Source: Fomes fomentarius (Eukaryota > Basidiomycota > Agaricomycetes > Polyporales > Polyporaceae). Taken from it: a stretch of 64,000 bases of DNA. Every line of letters starts with the position of its first letter. Positions within the stretch are counted from its first letter, which is position 1. Under the pieces are notes generated by a model that saw only the letters and a list, made by a program, of their open reading frames with translations, did not search any database and was not told where the DNA came from. The stretch covers positions 4,340,001 through 4,404,000 of the forward strand of contig JABYQN010000001.1 of assembly GCA_022606135.1 (NCBI GenBank), read 5' to 3'. This document shows positions 23,307-32,539 of this stretch, in pieces. A program made the translations under genes and the position numbers.

Positions 23307-25423
23307 ATGGCTCTATCAGCTGCAGGCAATACATCGATGTTCTTCGAGCCGTCGCACAAGTTCCCACCCCTCGACAACACCTTCGGTGCGATGTTGATTG
23401 GAACCTTCGTGGGCCTCATGTACGCCTTCTTCTATTACCATGCAGACGCCTATCTTGCACTGACGATCATCTTGATTTCTACAGACAGTATGGCTGGACA
23501 GCCCACCAATGCTACCGCTACTTCCGCGTGTACTCGGAAGATACCTGGCGGCTCAAATGCCTGGTACGCGTTTCATTCTCGCTTACCTGTGAGTTCGCTC
23601 CATAAGATTGACATCAACTATGCCTTCAGGTGACAAGCATTCTGTGAGTATGAGTCGCAGCCTCCGGTTCGCTTCCTTGCATTCATGTACTCACGGCACA
23701 TGGGAAACCCATCTAGGACCCTCGAGACACTTCATAGCATGTTATGCATACACATATGGTAAGCCCGAGGGGCCGCGGTCGAGTGGCAGGCGAACTGACG
23801 CCACAGTGCCAGCTATTACTATCTAACGACGAATTATTCTAACCCTGGAGCGCTGGAAGAGGGTGTATGGTATGTCCTCCATTGCAGTCGAGAATCAATC
23901 CACCAGAATAGTACCCTGATGCATTCATTAGGTCAATCAACGTCAGTACGAAGGTGTAATTTCCAAAATGTTACCCACCTGACAGCTTGATCCGCAGCTC
24001 CTAGGTGCTTGCACAGTAAGTGAATTTCCATGTACTGCACTCGGGCGGCTACGAATGACGGGGTGCAGGGCGTTGTAATGCTCGTCTCACAGATGTGAGT
24101 AACTAGCAGACCGGATCTGATCATCCCCAACTGAGTACATTTCATACTGCAGGTTCTTCCTGCGCCGGGTATACATGAGTGCGTCGTGCATGCTTTCGGG
24201 GTTATGCTCACCATACTGAGTGTATCCTGACAGTCGGGCGCAGGGTCAGGCCACTTGTGGCGTTCTGTGTGAGTACGATGTGGAATCATCCTGAGCGGTT
24301 AGGGCTGATATTAGGATCTTGCTAGGCGGTCCTCCTTCTGGTGGAACTTGGTCTGTTTTGGGCCCACCTCTTCGCTTGCATACAGGCTGACGGATCTGTT
24401 TGCTCACAAATCGTGCAGGATTTGCAATCGGTGAGCTAGCGTCACATCTAGTCCTACCATGGCGGCGCTGAAACTTCGGAATTGTCTAGCGGTCACCGCC
24501 GACACATTCCTTCATTCCACACTTCATACTGACGACCAAGCGGTAAGCGGTCGTATATTCATTGTTTCACACATTGTGTACAGGCTAAGCTTGAATTATA
24601 TAGTGGATGAATTCAACCGGGGTTGGCACAGCTGCCCTCGCGGATACACTTCTTACTGCTGCGCTCATCTACTCTCTACATCAGAGCCGTACTGGTGTCA
24701 AACGGTGAGTTCAGATCCCGCATCTGCACAATAATCAGGTTTTGAACGCCGAGGTATCTTCAGAACCGATGGTCTCATCGATATTCTCATCCTGTACTCA
24801 ATCAATACTGGTAGGTCGTCCGGTTATACCGCCGCGATGCTCCTAATTGTGCTGAAACGTGATTCACAGGGCTTGTCACAGGGTGCGCTTTTATGCTTCC
24901 ATATGTCGAGCGGCGTGTGGCTGATCCGCCTAGCGATCTACAGCATATTCAACACTTTGTCATTCATCTTCGTCAGTGTATTTCCCGCACCACCTTCTCT
25001 TGGTTCTCGCTTACCCTACTACCTACTACAGGCCATAGCAATGCCGGATACTTTGATCTACGCGGGCATCGATATCGTGGCTACGAAGTGTCCGTCCACA
25101 GATCATTGTGACTCTCCACGGTGGTATGCTGACTGTTTTGACTGACAGTATATGGAAACTCTCTGATGGCCGTGTACGTCGCCTCAACCTCTCATGATTC
25201 ATCTATCGCAGTGTCTGACGAAGCGCCCTACGCGGGGTTGGCTAGGTTGAACTCGCGTCGCGATCTTGCTGAGCGCACCGAAGGCGTCCGCCGAGTCCAC
25301 ACAACTTCGATAGACATGTCGGTGCTACGTTGGACTCCAGCCGAGTCCCCCAGGACCGGAAGGTTGTCCACACTCATGGTGGGTGCAGCACGCTCTTTGG
25401 TGTACCACTCCTACACTCGCTGA
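23307..25423 (+). CDS. Multi-pass membrane protein, DUF6534 type (copy 2)
   Basis: This is a paralog of the gene at 5881, with better-preserved family motifs. The ATG at 23307 opens MALSAAGNTSMFFEPSHKF, then helix 1 (LDNTFGAMLIGTFVGLM). Exons in order give YGWTAHQCYRYFRVYSEDTW, TLETLHSMLCIHI, YYYLTTNYSNPGALEEGVW, FFLRRVYM, GRRVRPLVAF, VLLLVELGLFWAHLF, DTLLTAALIYSLHQSRTGVK, TDGLIDILILYSINTG, SIFNTLSFIF, AIAMPDTLIYAGIDIVATK, VYGNSLMAV, and LNSRRDLAERTEGVRRV with a soluble tail to TGA 25421-25423. About 14 exons are joined by introns of 45-70 bases, several with GTAAG/GTACG donors. Seven helices are predicted. Function is unknown; the number of such genes in Agaricomycetes suggests sensing or membrane signalling, which is inference only. 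Confidence 0.82.
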
Positions 25424-26091
25424 CGTTTCGCGAATCGCATACGATACTGGCATATCATGTAGAGGACGATTGACATCAGTGTCACGCGAGATATGGTCAC
25501 CACAGATGACACAGGGTTCGAACCTCGAAGCAAGGACCCGCAGGACGCGGTGTAACCATTGCATAGTACCCCCGTATATCTGGTCTGTGCATGTGCATTA
25601 CATTACTATACTCGCGCAGGCGTGTCCGTTATAGGTCGGTTGAGTCGAACCAGCACCGTTTATCATATTCAACTCGTACCAATCGCTAAGACAAGCGCCC
25701 GATGATGATTGACGTGCCCGTCTGCAACGACGCTGAATCACAGTTATGCTTTAAACTTCCTGTCTGGCGCACTACAATTAGCCGAAGCAAGGCAATCTTG
25801 CGGTGCCAAGCTTTAAGCTTCCAGTGATGTAATGGCCACATCCAGCTCACGGCCGAGTCCAACGCGTCAAAGTCGTCAAGGTACTGGCAGCACGCCGCGC
25901 ACACTTCGGGGTACGCACCTTGCTCCGAACCATCAACTTCACAGCACAGACGCCTACTCGCCGCTCGGACGCAGCGATGTGCTCACGGGGCCGTCAGGGA
26001 TCACAGCGGGCTCGTTCTGCATCTTCCGTCGCGAACAGTAACCATGGAATTAGCCACTCGGAGATATTCGTATCATACAAAGTGTGACGAT
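25424..26091. other. Intergenic region
   Basis: Only short mixed frames are present between the DUF6534 stop and the stop of the Crinkler-kinase gene. Nothing was recognised. Confidence 0.4.
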
Positions 26092-28454
26092 TTAGTAGCG
26101 GCTCAATTGACTCGCCATCCACATGTCATCCTCGGCCGTGATCGCCTCGCCGGCCATGGCATTTGGCGGGCGAGCGATGCCTTCCCTGTTGATGGCCCGA
26201 GGGTACCTAACCTCGCCCAGGCGGCCGGCCCAGTCCCAATCAACGATCTGGAAGTCGGCCTTTCCTGCGGGCACATCCTCGTTGCGCATGAGCACATTGA
26301 CGTCGCGTACGTCCGCATGGACCAATCCCTTGGCATGTAAGACTTTCAGCTTAGCCTCCACCTGCTTCTGCACCTCTTCCAGCGACACAGCAGGCTTGAC
26401 TCGGGGTTGAGCTGCGTGTTCCTCCTGCGGCTTCGCCTTTCTTTTTCCCGTCCCCACCTTCTTCTTCCCACTGTACTTGATGTCCCACATGGTGTTAGAG
26501 TACTCTGCCGTTATGTCATCCATGACGATCATGATCCAATCACAGACAGCGTTCACAGCACGCAATGCGGGAGCGATGCCGGCGTCGCAGGCCGTCTTGT
26601 GTGCTTCCAAGGAGTAGCGCTTGCTAAATTTCACGCACAAGGGCGTTCCGTCCTCGACCACACGGAATGCTCTCCTGCTGCCGATCGAAGACACATACGT
26701 GAATTCGTGTCGAGTGCCACTATCGTCCACGTAGAAGTTCCGGAAGGGGAAGTCGGCCCGCGGTCCGCGTTCGGGGGGCATGACGGGGTAGCGCTCCTGC
26801 AGTGAATGTAGAGCGACGCGTAGAGCAGCGATGGCCCGCTCTCCAGCTGCCAGCTCTGGGTCATTGGTGAGATGCGCATGGAGAGGGATACAACAGATAT
26901 GTTCGACGATGGGATCACACCCATACACTGCGGCAGCGATAGCTAGATAGGGCCCTATGCTGGGTATGAGTGATGATCGTCTATCGGAAAAAGGAGACAC
27001 TTGCCAAACTGCAGCACGAGGACTGCAGGAAAGTTGATTTGATCCGCCCTGTCATCCTGGCCAGTACGTGACTTGAGGAAGTTGCGAACACTCTCAACCC
27101 AGCAGTGAATAGCCTCAACGTAGGGATCGGTTTTGGTGGTACCGATCTCATTTTTGATGTCCTGTACATAGAAGACGACATTGGCATCCAAGCAACGAGC
27201 GCGGATGTCGCCATCGTCGTAGATATCGGTCGAACCGATGTACCCTCGTTTGGCACGTGCAGGTAAAATGCCCGCTTCTGTCAGGATGTCCGTGAACTCT
27301 TCCCGTCGTTCGCTCTCCTCTGCGAAGAGCTGGCAGGCTGATGCACGGAGAGCATCATAACATTGGATGTCCCTAGGAGTGGGGGCGATCGACTGGATGT
27401 TGTAGCGAAGCTGGCACAGAGTCTCGTCCAGAAGAGACGGAGGGGTCGTATGTTGGTGTGGCCGACCACAGTAGATCTGTTGCCCCTCAGTATTCTGCGC
27501 CTTCTGAAACTGAGACCTCTGCGCCTGAGAAGACGGCGCAACAGAGGGAGTACTCTCGAAGTACCAGAGGCGTTGTGCTTTGAACAGGAGAGCTTGCAGC
27601 ATATCTCTTTCCTTGTCTTCGTCCACAGATATGTGGAGGGGTTGGAACGCGAATAAGCTCCATACGTAAAGACGACTTACCGGGAGGAACAATGACAAAA
27701 TGCAGTTCCTGACGTGCAAACCCCCACGGCGAGACGGAGTGCAAATCTAAGTAACGATCGACCTTCTGAAGAGTCGATACAGGGTGTGAATCGACAGCAT
27801 CTTTCAGCGCATCGGGGTGCGACCATTCGGTCCCTTCCGGAAACTCCAACATAGGGTTACCGCCTGTCATAGGTAATCGCAGGGACATCAAACCTACCCG
27901 ATACACACTATGATCCTGCTTCCCTGATGGAAGGATGTCTTGGATGAAAGTTTGAGGGAGGACTTTGGCCTTGATGACACACTCCCGTGTTGCCACGTCA
28001 TACAATGTGATGATGGGATAATGTACTACGTAATTCAGGAAACAGAATATAGTGAGCTCTATAATGACTCACCATGTCTTAAGACGAGATGGAGATCCTC
28101 CTTCTGAACCTGCCTCAGCCATTCCTCATGATTGCGGCTCAGCAGTCGTTGAGGGCCTTTGGCCCACTCGAATTTTTCGCGCAGAGCGGATCGCACGGAG
28201 GACGGGTTAGCAATCACTTCTCCACTTATCTTGATGCTACTGGGTGGAACCTACAAGACAGTTCAGTGAGTATACTCAGAGACAGTTCGAATGTGACAGG
28301 GTAAACATACAAGCCAAATCGAGTGGAAAAGTGGATCTTTGAGCCCCACCGCATCCTTGATATCCCATGATGATGCATCCGGAGGAACAGACACTGATTC
28401 GATGACGTTGTCTTCAAGGCAGAGGTAGAAAAGTTCGATTTCCTTCGGGACCAT
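26092..28454 (-). CDS. Crinkler-family protein with C-terminal kinase-like domain
   Basis: The N-terminus is a Crinkler-type ubiquitin-like header: the start at 28452-28454 gives MVPKEIELFYLCLEDNVIES, then SSWDIKDAVG, and after an intron VPPSSIKISGEVIANPSSVR and WAKGPQRLL. The middle part (about 27000-28005) includes YRVGLMSLRLPMTGGNP, QALLFKAQRLWYFES and VQDIKNEIGTTKTDPYVEA. The C-terminus is a protein-kinase-like fold: LCVKFSKRYS (candidate ATP lysine), LKVLHAKGLVHADVRDVNVL (catalytic loop HxDxxxxN) and IVDWDWAGRLGEVRYPRAIN (DWD in place of DFG). It ends LSRY at 26092. Crinklers are known from oomycete effectors and occur widely in fungi; whether this one is secreted or intracellular is unknown, and no signal peptide is seen. 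An in-frame ATG at 28508 would add 18 residues. It is divergent from OMA1 across about 158 bases. Confidence 0.8.
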
Positions 28455-28497
28455 TGTAGGCGGAGAGATACCAATAGCTGTAATATGACCGTCCTTT

Positions 28498-28539
28498 CCC
28501 ACATCCATAGATCATATACTGTCTGCCTAGGGGAGATTA
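28498..28539. repeat. Copy 1 of a 42-base dispersed repeat
   Basis: The stretch starting CCCACATCCATAGATCATAT and ending GCCTAGGGGAGATTA matches 30574-30615 at 38 of 42 positions. It lies between the Crinkler and OMA1 starts. Confidence 0.75.
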
Positions 28540-28611
28540 AGCAATAGCGATGAGAGTTCGAGATATGTTGCGCGCCGGCGCTTCCACTACCAAATCGGGC
28601 AGACGCCCAAT

Positions 28612-30323
28612 ATGAATACTCGCGGCTCAACCGCCGATCGCATTCGCATTGTCACCTTGCTTCGAATCATGTTCACCACTCGCCTCTCTCGCTGTGCGCA
28701 AATTCCACCACTTATCAGAGCAACTCAGCGGCCACCACCTAAAGCTTCTCGTCTACCCAGCAGCCGCAGAGCATTCAACGGGCCGGGCGGCCGACCGCGC
28801 TACGTGCGCTTCAATGAAGACGGGTCTCCGAAAGGCCAGGGTGGGGGCACGGGCAAGCCTTGGGACGTCCGGGAGTGGGATACGGGCACGAAGGTTATGG
28901 CGGGCATAGGCACCTTTGCGGTGGGATACTACCTCTCCCAGTGAGTATGTGTCTATACGTTCGACCGCGAGCACACACATGCCAACCGTGACTATGACCA
29001 TGCGCGAAGTCTCGAACAGGTTCCGGAGACTGGGCGGTGGCGATTTATGGACATCAGTCCGAAGTATGAGACTATGGTATGTCAGTCGCTTGCACCTTCT
29101 GTGCGAGGTGTTCATGCGGTGATTTGTGTTGAGCTTGCGGAAGCGTCGTACCAAGGTTTGTTGCAAGAGTTTGAGGGCAAGGTCCTCCCGCCGAATCATC
29201 CGCTCACGCGGCACATTCGCCGCGTCGCCAAAAGCATACTGGAGGCGTCCAACCTTGGCACGTTGGACACACCCGAGGTTGGCCGACCGAAGGGAAGCGA
29301 GCAGTCGTGGTCATTCAGCGGTTCACCCGAAGACATGCCCCCAGAAGTTGGCGGGGCGAAGAAGTGGCGTCTGTTCGTTGTGAACGACGATTCGGTCGTG
29401 AACGCTATGGCAGCATATGGTCAGCATTCCGGCCTCTCTGTCCGCGGTCACGGCCTGACTTGCCGTGTGCAGGCAACATCGTCGTGTTTACAGGCATTCT
29501 GCCCGTTGCGAAAGACGAGCACGGGCTGGCTGCTATTCTTGGCCACGGTGAGCGATCAACCCACATATGAGCCGAGAATTGGGCTGAACATACTGTCCTC
29601 AGAGATCGGACATGCTGGTACGCCAGGGCATCCTCATGTCTCATTGTTAGTTGCCTAACACATAGGACATGCATACACAGTCGCGCGCCACGCGTCAGAA
29701 CTATACTCGTCCTACAAGGTCGTCATCTTCCTTGCCACGCTCATAGACCTTCTCGGACTCCCCATTGGAACATTGGTGACGAGATTCCTCTACCAGTTGC
29801 CCAACTCGCGCAAACAGGAATTTGAAGGTCCGTATGAACCATTTTCAGAGAATCCTCTAACTATTCTATGGTGATTGACCTCTGGAGCCGCTTCACTAGC
29901 GGACATCATCGGCCTGCGCCTCTCATCCCGAGCCTGTTTCGATCCTGCGGCAGTCCCCGAGTATGTACCCTCATCGCCTCCTTCCTTCAGTCTATCCTGC
30001 TCATGCCCTCGTAACAACAGAATGTTCGATCGTCTCGGCCGGTTAGAACAAGCCCAGCGTGGACGACATATTGATTTCCTCACTACGCATCCAGCGTCCG
30101 AGAAGCGTTCTCAGGTACGCAACGATCTCTTTGTGTGTGACCAACCTTGCTCATACATCCCTTCCCTACATATCAGGTGTTGCGCGAGATGTTGCCTGAG
30201 GCGTATGCAATCCAGGCCGCCAGTCCGACGTGTGGGTCTTCGGCAGACCACATGGCAGCCTTCCAGGATAAATGGACCGGTGCACTTGATCCAAATCGAA
30301 TGTCGGAAGTACGTTGGGGTTAG
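28612..30323 (+). CDS. OMA1: Mitochondrial metalloendopeptidase OMA1 (peptidase M48)
   Basis: OMA1 is an inner-membrane zinc protease that cleaves membrane proteins such as OPA1/Mgm1-type substrates and damaged proteins under stress. The zinc motif HEIGHAVARH is split over three exons (ILGH / EIGHA / VARHASE), with phase-correct junctions near 29550, 29600 and 29665. Other M48 features are VVFTGILPVAKDEHGLAAIL and the third ligand region RKQEFEADIIGLRL, with THPASEKRSQVLREMLPEA near the end. The stop is TAG 30321-30323. A basic presequence (MFTTRLSRCAQIPPLIRATQ) begins at the in-frame ATG 28669, which I consider at least as likely a start as 28612. A hydrophobic segment (VMAGIGTFAVGYYLSQ) follows and probably anchors the protein. 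About eight introns are implied. Confidence 0.92.
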
Positions 30324-30422
30324 TACGTACTACCTGTAACTGGTCGCAATATTTGCAATGGCAGAAACACATCTTTGACTGTGATCGTCGTGAATTACCA
30401 AAAGGAACGTTTCCATCAATTA

Positions 30423-30494
30423 TTCCGACACGGGGAATCGAACCCCGGGCTATCGCGTGAGAGGCGATAATGTTAGCCACTACACCATATCGGA
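30423..30494 (-). tRNA. tRNA-Glu (anticodon CTC)
   Basis: The minus strand gives a full cloverleaf: acceptor TCCGATA/TGTCGGA, an ATCGC-CTCTCAC-GCGAT anticodon arm with anticodon CTC, and the T arm GGGGTTCGATTCCCC. There is no intron. It is identical over 72 bases to the copy at 45650-45721. Confidence 0.95.
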
Positions 30495-30573
30495 TAGTAT
30501 CTTGCACGCAAAGGCCACCTGATACCGAGGGGTCCTTCACTCGATTACTGCAGCTGTTATATCTTCGTCCTCC

Positions 30574-30615
30574 CCCACATCCATAGATAATATACTGTTT
30601 GCCTAGGAGAGACTA
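30574..30615. repeat. Copy 2 of a 42-base dispersed repeat
   Basis: The stretch starts CCCACATCCATAGATAATAT and ends GCCTAGGAGAGACTA, with four differences from copy 1. It ends 28 bases before the RRP45 start. Confidence 0.75.
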
Positions 30616-30643
30616 CACTGCAGCTATAGGCAGTTAAACGACA

Positions 30644-31828
30644 ATGCCACGACCACCGTCGCCCTCCATCCCAGAAAAAGAATTTGTCTATGGAGCACTC
30701 AAGCAATCTCTCCGTGTCGACGGCCGCGCCATGCTCGAGATGCGCACCCCGACGCTGACATTTGGGCCTGAGCTCGGCTGGGTTGAATGTGCCCTAGGCA
30801 AGACGCGGTGCGTGCTCCCACTTCCCTCTACAACCGCGACGTCACGCTGACTTGCGATCTATCCTGCACGCGTGTCTTCGTGATGCATTGTAACGCTGGG
30901 CGGCCCAAAAGGGTGCTCGCGCAAGTCGACGGGAAGATGGTGAAGCCTCCGCCAGAGCGGCCGCTCGAGGGCACGATCACGATACACTCGGAGCTCTCGC
31001 CCATGGCGTCCACCGAGTACGAGCCTGGTCGGTAGGTACGTATCTCTCGTTGATTTTGGGGGGACGTGCTCAACGCGCGTGGGCAGGCCGTCGGACGAGG
31101 AGGTGACGCTCACGCGGATGCTGGACAAGGTGCTGAGAAGGAGCGACGCGGTGGACAAGGAGAGCCTCTGTGTGCTTGCCGGCCAAAGGGTGCGTCTCTG
31201 CTCTCTCGTAGCCTCCTTTTGCCCGTCGAAAAGCTCCTTACGAGGGCGGAATAGGTCTGGCACATCCGGCTGACGATCCACGTCCTGTCCGATGCGGGGA
31301 ACATGGTCGACTGCGCGTGCCTTGCAGGCATCGTCGCGCTCAAACACTTCCGGAGACCAGAAGTCGAAGTCGTCGGAGACGAGGTGACAATTGTACGCCC
31401 TCCTCCTTCAATCTCACCTCTCCCTCTTTCCTTCTCATCCCTTCTCTCACCCTTTTCTCCCCAAACACCCCCTCTTACCCGCCCAACCTCAAACCCTACA
31501 GCACCACCCCTCGGAACGCGCCCCAGTCCCGCTCTCAATCCACCACACGCCCTTCTGCCTCACCTTCGCCTTCTTCCCCGACACGAACACGCCCCCGCTC
31601 CTCGACCCCTCGCATCTCGAAGAGACGCTGAGCGCAGGCCTGCTCTCCGTCGCGCTCAACGCGCAGCGCGAGCTCGTCGTCGTGCAGAAGGCGGGCGGAG
31701 TGCCTCTCGCGCCGGAGGACGTGCTTAAAATAATCGACGTCGCGGTCGGGAAGGCGCGCGAGCTCGACAAGCTGGTTGAGAAGCGGCTGCAGGAGGATTG
31801 GGCGGGGAGGCATGTCGAGGTTCGCTGA
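30644..31828 (+). CDS. RRP45: Exosome complex subunit RRP45 (RNase PH family)
   Basis: RRP45 is one of the six catalytically inactive RNase PH-like subunits of the RNA exosome ring, which processes and degrades RNA in nucleus and cytoplasm. The ATG at 30644 gives MPRPPSPSIPEKEFVYGALK, then LRVDGRAMLEMRTPTLTFGP, matching the conserved N-terminus of EXOSC9/Rrp45. Further exons give VLAQVDGKMVKPPPERPLEG, SELSPMASTEYEPGR, RMLDKVLRRSDAVDKESLCV, VWHIRLTIHVLSDAGNMVDC and ACLAGIVALKHFRRPEVEVV. The last exon begins HPSERAPVPLSIHHTPFCLT and ends GRHVEVR at TGA 31826-31828. Length of about 300 residues is typical. One intron (about 31391-31500) is very C/T-rich. Confidence 0.92.
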
Positions 31829-32539
31829 TCGCACTGTCGCAGGAAGGTATGTACTGCGTGGATCCCGTCGCTGGTTCGCTCGGAAGCTGATTGGATCCTA
31901 TTCAGTGGTCCCCAGACTTGCGGCCACAACTACAGCCTACCGGCGTTGCGGTTCGTTTTTGGTCTTGGTCTTGTTCTTGTAGCATATAGCCTGTCACCGT
32001 GGGAGGACACGCAAAAAGAGAGGGCGTCCGACGATTCGGAGGATCATCTTTGAAGTGAAGGGAATGCTACTGTTGTTGATCGCGTGAGGTGCGACATGAT
32101 GAACGAGTGTGGTACGGTACATGCGTCGGAAGTGTAGAATGTGGTATGGAGATCATATGCACTAGTGGTACAACACATGTCCATGTCATGACCAAGAATG
32201 CCACCCATGGGGGCTGTCACTATGAGCAATCAGGGCAGCCCGCCGGGAACCTAGTATAATATCGACAAAGGAGGGGTATGGATTTGATCATCGTCTAAAT
32301 CCGATGGAAGAGGATCCGGAATAAAACCGAAGAAAGCAAAGCACAGCGACGACCAGAATGAGACGAAAACGAAGACGGAAACGAAGAGGCGTGAGGAGCC
32401 TAGAGGGGGCTCTGCGCCATGGCCATGGCATAGCCACATCCCGCAACACGAAAGAAAGAAATCCAGGAGCAGAAAGTTGAGAACGCAAAGCCAGGGATGT
32501 TCGCGCGGACCGTGGCCGTTCAAGTTCTGAAGTTCAACG
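31829..32539. other. Convergent 3' region of RRP45 and the transmembrane protein gene
   Basis: No gene was recognised between the two stops. It presumably contains both 3' untranslated regions. Confidence 0.4.
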
